Positions 48,180 through 59,310 of a stretch of 64,000 bases of DNA are shown here, in pieces (within the stretch, counting starts at the first letter, position 1; every line of letters begins with the position of its first letter). Source of the DNA: Panopea generosa (taxonomy: Eukaryota > Mollusca > Bivalvia > Adapedonta > Hiatellidae); NCBI GenBank assembly GCA_029582155.1, contig CM055897.1, positions 12,204,482 through 12,268,481 on the forward strand, read 5' to 3'. The notes below the pieces were generated by a model. It saw nothing but the letters and a program-made list of their open reading frames with translations, was not told where the DNA came from and made no database searches. A program made the translations under genes and the position numbers.

Positions 48180-51165
48180 ATATATATAATATTACCAACA
48201 TCTAAAGTTGTACTTTATAATATTACCAACATCTGTAGTTGTACTTTATAATATTACCAACGTCTAAAGTTGTACTTTATAATATTACCAACATATGTTG
48301 TTGTTCTTTATAATATTACCAACATCTGTAGTTGTACTTTATAATATTACCAACATCTAAAGTTGTACATTATAATATTACCTACATCTGTAGTTGTACT
48401 TTATAATATTACCAACATCTGTATTTGTACTTTATAATATAACCAACATCTGTAGTTGTACTTTAAATATTAGCAACATCTATAGTTGTTCTTTATAATA
48501 TTACCAACATCTATAGTTGTACTTTAAATATAACCAACATCTGTAGTTGTACTTTATAATATTACCAACATCTGTAGTTGTACTTTATAACTTTACCAAC
48601 ATCTAAAGTTGTACTTTATAATATTACCAACATCTATAGTTGTTCTTTATAATATTACAAACATATGTAGTTGTACTTTATAATATTACCAACATCTGTA
48701 GTTGTACTTTATAATATTACCAACATCTATAGTTGTTCTTTATAATATTACCAGCATCTATAGTTGTTCTTTATAATATTACCAGCATCTATAGTTGTAC
48801 TTTAAATATAACCAACATCTGTAGTTGTACTTTATAATATTACCAACATCTGTAGTTGTACTTTATAATATTACTAACATCTGTAGTTGTACTTTATAAT
48901 ATTACCAACATCTATAGTTGTACTTTATAATATTACCAACATCTAAAGTTGTACTTTATAATATTACCAACATCTAAAGTTGTACTTTATAATATTACCA
49001 ACATCTATAGTTGTACTTTATAATGTTACCAACATCTATAGTTGTACTTTATAATATTACCAACATCTGTAGTTGTACTTTATAATATTACCAACATCTA
49101 TAGTTGTACTTTATAATATTACCAACATCTATAGTTGTACTGTATAATGTTACCAGCATCTATAGTTGTACTTTAAATATTAGCAACAGCTATAGTTGTA
49201 CTTTAGATATTACCAACATCTATAGTTGTACTTTATAATATTACCAACATCTAAAGTTGTATTTTATAAGATTACCAACATCTATAGTTGTTCTTTATAA
49301 TATTACAAACATATGTAGTTGTACTTTATAATATTACCAACATCTGTAGTTGTACTTTATAATATTACCAACATCTATAGTTGTTCTTTATAATATTACC
49401 AGCATCTATAGTTGTACTTTAAATATAACCAACATCTGTAGTTGTACTTTATAATATTACCAACATCTGTAGTTGTACTTTATAATATTACTAACATCTG
49501 TAGTTGTACTTTATAATATTACCAACATCTATAGTTGTACTTTATAATATTACCAACATCTAAAGTTGTACTTTATAATATTACCAACATCTAAAGTTGT
49601 ACTTTATAATATTACCAACATCTATAGTTGTACTTTATAATGTTACCAACATCTGTAGTTGTACTTTATAATATTACCAACATCTGTAGTTGTACTTTAT
49701 AATATTACCAACATCTATAGTTGTACTTTATAATATTACCAACATCTAAAGTTGTACTTTATAATATTACCAACATCTAAAGTTGTACTTTATAATATTA
49801 CCAACATCTATAGTTGTACTTTATAATGTTACCAGCATCTATAGTTGTACTTTAAATATTAGCAACAGCTATAGTTGTACTTAGATATTACCAACATCTA
49901 TAGTTGTACTTTATAATATTACCAACATCTAAAGTTGTATTTTATAAGATTACCAACATCTATAGTTGTACTTTATAATATTACCAACATCTAAAGTTGT
50001 ACTTTAATATTACTTATAATATTACCAACATCTATAGTTGTTCTTTATAATATTACCAGCATCTATAGTTGTACTTTAAATATAACCAACATCTGTAGTT
50101 GTACTTTATAATATTACCAACATCTGTAGTTGTACTTTATAATATTACTAACATCTGTAGTTGTACTTTATAATATTACCAACATCTATAGTTGTACTTT
50201 ATAATATTACCAACATCTAAAGTTGTACTTTATAATATTACCAACATCTAAAGTTGTACTTTATAATATTACCAACATCTATAGTTGTACTTTATAATGT
50301 TACCAACATCTATAGTTGTACTTTATAATATTACCAACATCTGTAGTTGTACTTTATAATATTACCAACATCTATAGTTGTACTTTATAATATTACCAAC
50401 ATCTAAAGTTGTACTTTATAATATTACCAACATCTAAAGTTGTACTTTATAATATTACCAACATCTATAGTTGTACTTTATAATGTTACCAGCATCTATA
50501 GTTGTACTTTAAATATTAGCAACAGCTATAGTTGTACTTTAGATATTACCAACATCTATAGTTGTACTTTATAATATTACCAACATCTAAAGTTGTATTT
50601 TATAAGATTACCAGCATCTATAGTTGTACTTTATAATATTACCAACATCTAAAGTTGTACTTTATAATATTACCAACATCTATAGTTGTACTTTAAATAT
50701 TACCAAAATTTATAGTTGTTCTTTATTATATTACCAACATCTGTAGTTGTATTTTATAATATTACCAACATCTAAAGTTGTACTTTATAATATTACCAAT
50801 ATCTATAGTTGTACTTTAGATATTACCAACATCTATAGTTGTACTTTATAATATTACCAACATCTAAATATGTACTTGATAAGATTACCAACATCCATAG
50901 TTGTACTTTATAATATTACCAACATCTAAAGTTGTACTTTATAATATTACCAACATCTATAGTTGTACTTTAAATATTACCAACATCTATAGTTATTCTT
51001 TATAATATTTCCAACATCTAAAGTTGTACTTTATAATATTACCAACATCTGTAGTTGTACTTTATAATATTACCAACATCTATAGCTGTACTTTAAATAT
51101 TACCAACATCTATAGTTGTAATTTATAATATAACCAACATCTATAGTTGTACTTTATAATATTAC
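48180..51165. repeat. 31-bp minisatellite array, roughly 95 copies, with higher-order blocks
   Basis: The unit is about 31 bp: ACCAACATCTATAGTTGTAC followed by TTTATAATATT, with CTATAG, CTGTAG and CTAAAG variants. The variant order recurs in long blocks: rare units with ATTACTAACATCTG occur near 48870, 49490 and 50143, and units with TTAAATATAACCAACATC occur near 48802, 49419 and 50075. A higher-order period of roughly 620-650 bp (20-21 units) is indicated. Confidence 0.95.
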
Positions 51166-51439
51166 AGATCTGTTCAGATGCAGTCCAAGTTTGCATGTAT
51201 TGGTCTCTAATTCTTTGTTTAAATAAGATAGAGTAGTTTATATTTGGGTTGAATTTTTGCCATATTAATCATCGCTTCTGTCCAAATGCTATTCTAGGTC
51301 TGTCTGCACAGTCAGTAAACAATTTAAAATACATCTTACGAAGCTGAACTCCATACGACCGCGCGCAACTATTCCTGCTCAATATTCTAAATTACGATGT
51401 AACGGAGGACTTGTCTTATTTAAAAACAAACAAATAAGC

Positions 51440-52499
51440 GCTACAAAGTTGCAGCAGTATGCATGCAACTCATTAATTCTGTTAACGTGACACCGTTTTA
51501 TGATTAAACGGTGTTAGCATTTTGACATTACATATTAATAATAATGATAATAACAATATACCCGTGTGCCGATTATATAGTCGCACTAGCTTGGATAATA
51601 CGTCAAATGCTCTTTTTAATGATAATAATCTTAATTAATAAATGATTAATGTACAATAAAACGTACACAATCATGTTTATTACGTCGATAAAATAGAAGA
51701 CGTATCATATATATTTATATACTAGAATCAAGCGTTGAACAGTCAGCCGTCATCTGTTAGTAACGTGTTTGTTAATTTTGGCTTTACGCCATCCATTTAT
51801 TTTAAAAGTTGTTTGTTTTAAACAACTATCACTATCTGTGTATTGAATATGTCATGAGCACTTTACACTGCGTATTTTGCACATAATTGTTTTACTACAA
51901 CATTTGACAACTTAAATGATGTCGCAGCTATCAGTTTATGTCCACGATACTATCTGATTGTGTGTGTTATATAAGACAACAAAAACAAGTTACTTGAAGA
52001 AATCATTTCAGCAAAACGTAAAGATCGTCTATAAACAGTTGTAGTAGTGAGTGTTTTTAGGGAACCAAGTTCCAATCTCATTAAGCACTTTGCCTATTAT
52101 CGCCTCGGTAATTAGAAGATTGGTGTTACTATGCCAATCTTGAACAGCGGCGCTTGCCCGTTTCCTGAACACTCATCTGAATGACCGGATGGGGCTCGAA
52201 AAGTAGGCAACACTCCATCTTCTGGCCGCACATTCCCTATTACAGAAGCAGTAAAAAAGATATGCTTAACAACGACAAGGTCCAAAAATAGATTTATTTA
52301 GAACAATGCTTTCTAATAATGATGATTTTTTATCACATTTTATCCCGAAATATCAAACATGCAGGTATACAGTCAGCTCTGTGTGTTAGTAGAGACATTA
52401 AAAATTATGTAACTGGTGTTAACTATTTGCAATGAATGCAATTCCTCTACCAAAATAGATAGAATTATCAATAAAACTGGATGAATTTATAGATAAGCG

Positions 52500-52533
<34 letters not shown>

Positions 52534-52544
52534 GCAGCACTAGG

Positions 52545-52594
<50 letters not shown>

Positions 52595-52797
52595 ACCAGC
52601 CAGCTAACCAGCCAGCCATCTAACCAGCCAGTTAACCAGCCAGCCAGCCAGCTAACCAGCTATTCATTACCAGCCAGCCAGCCATCCAGCCAGCTAACCA
52701 GCCTGCCAGCCAGCCAGTTAACCAACCAGCAGCCAGCTAGCCAGCTAACCACGCCAGCCAGCCACAGCCAGCCACAGCCAGCCACAGCCAGCCAGCA

Positions 52798-52828
<31 letters not shown>

Positions 52829-53220
52829 AAGCCATATATATAGGTTACAAGTACTGCGTCGTTTCAACGTTCTGCAAAATGGAATTAAGTTGTATACGTC
52901 ATAATCGCCGCTTTGGTTATTGATAATTAATTTTAATAAAACCGACACATCATTTACTTTATCAGGAAATAGTTTCATGTATATATTTGAACAAGTTCTA
53001 CTTGAACCAGTTTGACAAGGGATTTATTGATCGGTATACGTTGTGCAAATACCCATTAATGGCTTAAAGTTTGCTTCATTGGAAACAACATAGAAATTTA
53101 ATGATCATATTAACTGCACGTGTAATTAATTAATATGTTTCTCCGGCGCAGCGTTTGTAAATATTGTACTGCGTTACAATACAAACAATTCATTAGTTTC
53201 ACCCTTCCCTCCCTTTGTGA
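51440..53220 (+). repeat. Diverged duplicate of the 40640-41200 module, carrying the CCAG tract
   Basis: CTGTTAACGTGACACCG with GTTAGCATTTTGACATTACA near the left and TTTGTAAATATTGTACTGCG near the right match the module at 40640-41200. The copy is longer because of the CCAG microsatellite and unmatched DNA. Confidence 0.6.
52496..52835. repeat. (CCAG)n microsatellite tract
   Basis: GCCA/CCAG tetranucleotides run for about 340 bp with interruptions (TAACCAGC, CACAGCCAGC). The minus strand reads as an Ala-Gly-Trp-Leu repeat over short ORFs, an artefact of the tract. Confidence 0.95.
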
Positions 53221-53344
53221 AGTGAATTAGATAAAACTAGAAATAACATTTATTCGCAGAAATAATATCTTTATTAATGAAAATATAAACATGGTTTTCC
53301 AGGATTATAATCTTTAAAACAAACAACTGCAGTAACTTTAAAGT

Positions 53345-53530
53345 CAGATGCAGCAGTGGTCTAGGGGTAAAGCGTCCGCCTCGCATGCAGAATATCTCAG
53401 GCTGGATCACACTAAATACTTGAAAAATGGTACCAGAAGCTTTAGAGGATACTTAGTCTAGTAGTTATAAGCCAATATTATGTGACTGAGTGGGGTATAC
53501 CATGTGTCTGCGGAACTTAAAAAAAAATAA
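53345..53530 (+). mobile_element. tRNA-derived SINE, family A
   Basis: The head GCAGTGGTCTAGGGGTAAAG (A box) leads to a degenerate B box (CAGGCTGGATCACAC). The body has TACTTGAAAAATGGTACCAG and the tail ATGTGACTGAGTGGGGTATA then CATGTGTCTGCGG and an A-rich end. It lies directly against the left edge of island copy 2 at 53535. Confidence 0.75.
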
Positions 53531-53534
53531 AAAT

Positions 53535-53860
53535 ATATGGCAGACTACACACATGCAGTGCCGTATGGGAGCGTCATAAACAGTATTGAAGTACCCCCAA
53601 CTTCCCAATTTATGAAACATCATCTACGAGAAGAAAGGTAGGACCATTAAACCACGGCTCACTCAAACACCCAATGAGAGTGATTGAGGGCCAATTTTGA
53701 CTGACACTCGATCGTGCGACAAGGCAGCGAGAGCGCCGCGACATGGAAGGTGTAGAGTGGGACAGCCACTGGACAGATCAGCCGAATTTCAGCGATCAAT
53801 GTTCAGATGTGTCAACCGAGACACACGCTCCGGTAGTGTTTAATCAGCACCGCACTATAT
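53535..53860 (+). other. Highly conserved duplicated island, copy 2 (function unknown)
   Basis: This matches 46428-46750 with about five differences by eye: TTG or ATG in the small ORF, CAACG or CAGCG, ATTG or ATGG, one inserted C before AGCACCGCAC, and a change near the TATATA motif. The 34-codon ORF runs 53537-53641. A second frame, open in both copies, runs from about 53702 and contains EGVEWDSHWTDQPNFSDQCS, without recognisable homology. The left edge meets a SINE tail, the right side continues into diverged homologous DNA. Confidence 0.6.
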
Positions 53861-54109
53861 ATACCGTTAGGATTTTTAATTAACAACGTTATGGTGTCTT
53901 TCTTAGCGATTCACTTGATCATTGGTAATAAATAAATATTAAGTTGAATATGATAAATCTTGCTATATTTAGATTATATATTATAAAAATAATAAGAAAG
54001 TGTATTGCATTGATAAAAATATAAAGCAATCACTTATTATTTTAATTTTATATAAATACATTTTTGTTCATGTTCGATAACCGTAATCTGACTAGCAGAC
54101 GCGGAGACA

Positions 54110-54175
54110 ATCGGAACATCGCTCGGCCATTTCCGCCTACGTAAGAAGGCGGAAATGGCCGAGCGATGTTCCGAT
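54110..54175. other. Perfect 28-bp inverted repeat with 10-nt loop
   Basis: The left arm 54110-54137 (ATCGGAACATCGCTCGGCCA then TTTCCGCC) and the right arm 54148-54175 are exact complements around the loop TACGTAAGAA. The diverged duplicate of this region (around 46985) lacks it, so it arose or was inserted after the duplication. It is GC-rich compared with its surroundings. Confidence 0.9.
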
Positions 54176-54754
54176 CTAAAATGTATTCTATATATTTTAC
54201 ACTTCTTATTAGAGCAGAACTTGTTCGGTCCATGTGTATGACTGCTCAGTCCGTAAGCTTGCATAATGAACCTCACTTATATTCATTTACAACGAGTAAT
54301 TAATGAACCAGCTGTTGTATTTGGCATACTGCTGAATCAGCACACTCGCAATGAATTAACAAAACATAAACTAGCGTTTTAAAAACGCTTGAATGTGTTT
54401 AATTTCCTACATATATATGTATGAAAGCGACATCGCTCTGCCAATTACTAGTAATAATTCAATGGTTGAATATTGTTGCCTAATATAAACATAATTTGTA
54501 ATGGAATCCTCACCGTCGCGTTGTGTGTGATATTATTGATAATGTATATATTATTTGTGTCCAAACAGTGACTTATCCATATGAAGTCTCTGTTCCAAAC
54601 AGATATTGAACTGGACAGGTCCGGTGAATTTTCAATTATTTTGGACTCGACTACCTCTCGGACTTGACGTAATATTCGACTACTGTCCCCGAGAGTAGAA
54701 ACAAAAAAGTATTTATACAAAAATGTTTTCCTTTCGTGTTTTTATATGGAGTTA

Positions 54755-54762
54755 AAATAAAT

Positions 54763-54813
<51 letters not shown>

Positions 54814-54817
54814 TTTT
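54755..54817. repeat. (TTTA)n microsatellite abutting the K2P exon 2 acceptor
   Basis: About 15 TTTA/ATTT units run directly into TTTTACAG, the splice acceptor of exon 2. The tract occupies the place of the polypyrimidine tract and the branch-point region. Confidence 0.95.
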
Positions 54818-54821
54818 ACAG

Positions 54822-54984
54822 ATAACAACACTTGCCTAACAAGAGACGAGCTGTTTTCATTTATCGAGAGTATAAGCAGCGAGGCGGAGTTTGCCCAGGG
54901 TACCATACAAAATAAAAGTGTATCAACAAGATGGGATTTTCACTGGATCATTTTCATTCGTCGTTACCGTAGCAACAACTATAG
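54822..54984 (+). CDS. K2P channel, exon 2: cap and first pore helix (frameshifted as assembled)
   Basis: The acceptor TTTTACAG and the phase fit exon 1; the first two bases complete an Asp codon (residue 54). The exon reads NNTCLTRDELFSFIESISSE, a likely cap segment, has a possible N-glycosylation site NKS at residues 84-86, and reaches W-D-F (91-93). There a TTTT run (54937-54940) puts the rest one base out of frame. With three T the text would read WDFTGSF, then VVTVATTIG, the P1 helix and start of the selectivity filter, so one T is surplus. The exon ends at a GC donor (GCAAGT) within the first Gly codon of T-I-G-Y-G. Either an assembly homopolymer error or a real disabling allele is possible; the intact exons 3 and 4 make an error more likely. 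Confidence 0.85.
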
Positions 54985-55016
54985 GCAAGTCTTGCATATT
55001 ACTTTAACTAGAATAT

Positions 55017-55017
55017 A

Positions 55018-55057
<40 letters not shown>
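55017..55057. repeat. (TA)n microsatellite
   Basis: About 20 AT units, 33 bp after the exon 2 donor. Confidence 0.95.
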
Positions 55058-55059
<2 letters not shown>

Positions 55060-55061
<2 letters not shown>

Positions 55062-55958
55062 AAAGTCTCATCATAGTATAAAATATAACATTTAAAGTTT
55101 AACATATCAATTGCACATATAGAATGTCATTCTATAAGAACTGTAAGAGACTAACTATATCACTGTTTGAGAGTAAAAACACTCTTTTCAAACTGAGTAA
55201 GAATTGGGCAATCGCTGTTAATCTTGATTCTGTTATACTCCTAAGCCGGTTAAATATTTGAAAAAAATATACTATCAACTGACTTTATTTATTAGTAAAA
55301 TAACATGGGAAATCTGGTTAATTCAAAATCTATTTCGATATTTGCCGATATTAAAAAGCAGGTTTTGGCACAGTTTCTTATTGGACGCAGACTGGTAAAC
55401 AACATTTCTCTTGGCATGATAACAACCAAACAAGTTGTTTAAGTTGTATAATACTGGAAATAATTCATTACGTATAACAACATATAAGAAACAATTAAAA
55501 AAGCATATGGTATACATATCTTCAGCATAGCCAATACAAAATGGAAATATTCTACTATTTAGAGGTAAACGTCTCACACACCAATTAAATTTATATTGTG
55601 TAGAGAGATACACTTCTGGGACAGTGAATACATTGCCACTTATAGTTCTAGGAATGTCTTGTTCCCATAGATAGTCATCTGTTGGTCCAAATATGCAGGA
55701 AAAAACCATGGAGTGACCAAATTATTTTTCACAATTTCGATGATTTGATGAACATCCCTTCATTTTTGACAATTCTGCCCATTTGTTGCAGTGTATCGTT
55801 ATTCATATTTAAACTGTTATATCTTTATCCAACAGTACCCAATGTCATCCAAATTTGGCAGAACTCGTGAAAATGTTCCAAATGTTCTCATATATACAAG
55901 AGAAATACGACCATTTTAAGCATTTTCAATAAAAATAATACCCAACCGATTTACACAG
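55060..55958. other. K2P intron 2, unrecognised minus-strand ORF
   Basis: A minus-strand ORF of 128 codons (55323-55709) is longer than expected in such AT-rich DNA but shows no motif I recognise. As a LINE relic on the same strand follows at 55961-56182, this could be a remnant of the same element, but that is only position-based. Confidence 0.35.
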
Positions 55959-55960
55959 CT

Positions 55961-56182
55961 CTAAATTATTGCAATCTTGCTACCGTCACTAAGGGGAGGT
56001 AATTGGAAAATGAGACCTAAACCTTCATATCTGCCTGCCCAATCTTTAAAGGTGACACTGCCGCATTTAAACTTAGAAAAGGCACACCTGTGCGATTTTG
56101 GCATAATAATTTTATAATATTCCTCTGTAGCCACAAATTCTCGTTTCAACAGCTTATACTTTCTTAACTTTTTACCACACAT
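55961..56182 (-). pseudogene. LINE C-terminal relic
   Basis: The minus-strand frame contains MPKSHRCAFSKFKCGSVTFK followed by DWAGRYEGL. It parallels MPQSHRSAYSKFRCG...IETGRYEQL of the minus-strand LINE at 45304-46408. Only this short segment is left. Confidence 0.7.
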
Positions 56183-56434
56183 ACTATTAATGCCAGTAGG
56201 TCTTCGTATTTTTGTCAGTCAAATAAATCATTTATATACTTTGCATGTAAGTAAGAACTCACATTTTACACTATAAACTGATCAGAGTAATTAACAGTAT
56301 TAAACAGGGTTAAATTATTGGCTTGTAGAAAAGTTTTAATTCTAAACCAACATTTTTACATGACTTAGTCGCTTGAAACTTACTCTACCGAAGGGTAATA
56401 CATTTCTACTGATGGATATTATTCTTGTTCTGTT

Positions 56435-56665
56435 AAACTGGGTTTAACGCCATTTTCAACACATTTCATATATGTCTTTTTTCTGTTTTATTGGTGGAGG
56501 AAGACCTCAGAATGAATCTGAGTAGAATCATCGTGCTTTCGAAAGTAATTCGCAAGCTTCTCAATAATTTTTTTTTTGAGCGAGCGGGACTTGAACCTAT
56601 GACCTCAGCGGTGAGAGATAATTGATCTTGAACCACTTGACCGCGGAGGACCCTTCAGGTATGAT
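56435..56665 (-). mobile_element. tRNA-Leu-like SINE, family D
   Basis: On the minus strand it starts with GTCCTCCGCGGTCAAGTGGT and has a B-box-like GGTTCAAGTCCCGCTCG. The body ends with GTTGAAAATGGCGTTAAACC. It is the second copy of the element at 5450-5700. Confidence 0.7.
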
Positions 56666-56669
56666 TCAG

Positions 56670-57450
56670 AATAATGTATGATACGCTAGTGCCTTAAAGG
56701 GAGCCGAAGGTCTTTTAAGTAGCATTATGAGAACATTATATATGTAGGGAACTAATAATATAATAATACAATGAAAACGGAATTGATATTGATATTCATT
56801 TTCTGTTACCATGGTAGAATAGTCAGACTTGCTTATACATTATACATGTCGCTAATACTTATATCAAGGAATTATATAAGTCCTTGCTTATATGTATTAT
56901 TTAATCATCGTTTTAGTAAGCCTTTATCAAAATTAACACACATGAAACCCAAACGATGTTTGATGTTGGTACTTACGACAGCAGGTGCATCTGTGGTTGT
57001 TAATCTGAAAATAATCTGAAAATAAGTACAGGGCATACCTGTTTCACCGCACGTGTTGTATTTTACGACAACGCAACAACGTTAATACCGTTTTTCGGCA
57101 GTACCCGCTCGTGTTGCAGTTTCCGATACGATCGCGCGAGTGTTTTTTTTATCTAACAGCATCTGTAACTCAAGTGGTTTTCGTCATTATAATTGAAATC
57201 AATTGGATAGCAATATTAACTTCATTAAATGCAGGAATAATGACGTGCTAATCTCATGAATAACGTTATATTTTATTTAACGAACTTGTTTTACGAGCCA
57301 CTTGTTGCAAACAAGCGAGTTTAAAGAGCGTGTCTAGATGGTATAGGATTTCGTATATACACTGTTGATAATTGAATTTTGAATCGGAGCAGAACAAAAA
57401 CACAAACCATACATTTCCAAAACATTAATCATAGGCAGACATTACAATAC
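56670..57450. other. K2P intron 2, nothing recognised
   Basis: AT-rich, short ORFs only. Confidence 0.5.
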
Positions 57451-57454
57451 AAGT

Positions 57455-57915
57455 TGCATTAGCATATAACAGAAAAGTCAAAACTTAAGTTGCGTTAGGC
57501 TATAACAGAAAAGTCAAAACTTAAATTGTGTAAAGTTATAACAGAAAAGTCAAAACTTAAGTTGCGTTAGGCTATAACAGAAAAGTCAAAACTTAAGTTG
57601 CGTTAGGCTATAACAGAAAAGTCAAAACTTAAGTTGCGTTAGGCTATAACAGAAAAGTCAAAACTTAAATTGTGTAAAGCTATAACAGAAAAGTCAAAAC
57701 TTAAGTTGCGTAAGGCTATAACAGAAAAGTCAAAACTTAAGTTGCGTTAGGCTATAACAGAAAAGTCAAAACTTAAATTGTGTAAAGCTATAACAGAAAA
57801 GTCAAAACTTAAGTTGTGTTAGGCTATAACAGAAAAGTCAAAACTTAAGTTGTGTTAGGCTATAACAGAAAAATCAAAACTTAAGTTGCATTAGGCTATA
57901 ACAGAAAAGCCTAAA
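57455..57915. repeat. 36-bp minisatellite, about 13 copies
   Basis: The unit is GCTATAACAGAAAAGTCAAA followed by ACTTAAGTTGCGTTAG. A variant with AAATTGTGTAAA recurs every two to four units. Confidence 0.95.
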
Positions 57916-57919
57916 CGTA

Positions 57920-58489
57920 AGCTAAACGGCTTGTCCTGAAAAGAAAAGTTTTTGTTTTAATATGAATTTAAGTAATTTGAAAAATCGGAACAAGCCGGTC
58001 GTAAACAAACATTTAGAACCAATTCAAACAAAAGTAATAACATAATGATCGAAGACACAGATTTATTTGATCTGGATATACTATTAATACACAAAGAAGA
58101 TTTGTTTCAGTAATCTGTAGAATGGATCCGGCTCTCCCGCTTGGGTCCGTTACATAGCAATTAGATCTGAGCACGTTGATTGGTCAGTTGTTTCAGGGAA
58201 AGTTTGAATGATGTCATAATTTAGAAAGTGTTAATTAGCTATGAATTGTGGGACAGGCATGGAATTCCTTGGGATGAATAGACTTGTTACCTAGACCTAG
58301 TCCTGTGATATGGAGTGGTAAAAAATCCCAAAACTATCGCATGAGGTACGGAATGTTCATGGAAGTCTGTTGTAATATAAAATGACTTTAGACTATTGCT
58401 AATCATATTCGATCAGTTGCCGATAAAAAGGTTGTATTATAAGCACAAAAACTGGGTTACTTTACTTTTACTTTTATATTGTGTTAATA
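57920..58489. other. K2P intron 2, nothing recognised
   Basis: No supported feature. Confidence 0.5.
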
Positions 58490-58779
58490 TGCTGAGTTCC
58501 AAAAGTTTTGCACCTCTTTCTGAAATGGATTTTTTTCGAAAACGGTTAAAGGTTGATAAAAGATAAAGTGTGTATGCTTAGAGCAACAATTAATTTATCG
58601 AATTTAATAACACACATTTTATGACATAGCAAATCCGTGTAAACACATAAACTGTCACACACTCTCAGATCAAAAGTACAGATTTTTCAATATCAGGTAT
58701 GACCTCCGTTTTATTCAGCTAAGGCACCGTGATCGCATTGGTCGTACCACTGTCCTTATATCCCTTTGTGGTATGAGAT

Positions 58780-58995
58780 TCCATTCTTGGAGAAGTGCTG
58801 CTTCATTTGCGCTATAGTCGGGGGTTTAACCAGTAGACGTCGAAACCTCTGACACAGCATGTCCCACTCATGGTTAACGGGAGCCAGGTCTGGTGATATC
58901 GCTGGCCAAGGGAGGACGTTGATACCAGTGTGCAACAACTGCTGTGTTACGCGCGAAGTGTGGGGCTTTGCATTGTCCTGCTAGATGGAATCTCA
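58780..58995 (-). pseudogene. Tc1-like transposase fragment (DDE domain remnant)
   Basis: The minus-strand frame contains a Q-Q-D-N-A-K-P-H-T-like run, then LLHTGINVLPWPAISPDLAP, then VNHEWDMLCQRFRR. The patterns QxDNAxPH and W-P-x-x-S-P-D-L-x-P-x-x-x-x-W-D are hallmarks of Tc1 transposases: the Asp of QDN and a Glu (here in the NHEWD run) belong to the catalytic triad. Only about 70 codons are left, without a DNA-binding domain, so it is inactive. Confidence 0.85.
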
Positions 58996-59099
58996 TACCA
59001 CAAAGTGATATAAGGACAGTGATACGGTCAATGCGATCGCGGTGTTTTAGCTGTATAGCCGCCAATGGGGGTCATACCTGACATTGATGATGAAATAAT

Positions 59100-59310
59100 T
59101 GTTGTGGAGCGTGTGATCTAGTGGTAGACCACCTAACCCATGATCGGAGGGTCGCGGGTTCGATCCTCGGCCACGGCTATGTGATGTCCATGAGCAAGAC
59201 ATTTTTTCCATGTTTAGTACTGGTTCTAACCAGGAAGACTTCGAGAGTGATTTTCCTAACCTGTAAGAACTTGTTTCACAATCGAAGCAAAATAAATAAG
59301 TTTAAACTAA
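59100..59310 (+). mobile_element. tRNA-derived SINE, family B, inside the Tc1 derivative
   Basis: The head has GTGTGATCTAGTGGTAGACC (A box) and GGGTCGCGGGTTCGATCCTC (B box). The body has TTAGTACTGGTTCTAACCAG and CTTGTTTCACAATCGAAGC and ends in an AAATAAATAAG tail. It matches 21043-21245. It breaks the right inverted repeat of the Tc1 derivative and is therefore younger. Confidence 0.8.

Noticed and set aside
52419-52978. Ala-Gly-Trp-Leu repeat proteins on the minus strand
   Set aside because: Artefact of the CCAG microsatellite.
55323-55709. 128-codon minus-strand ORF as a gene in K2P intron 2
   Set aside because: No motif recognised and no supporting neighbour except a LINE relic. Kept only as an unexplained ORF.
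59104-59177. Functional tRNA gene
   Set aside because: A and B boxes are present but the acceptor stem and anticodon arm are degenerate and the same body follows as in another copy (21043-21245). It is a SINE head. The same applies to the heads at 4890, 28925-29125, 53345, 5600-5690 and 56580-56660.
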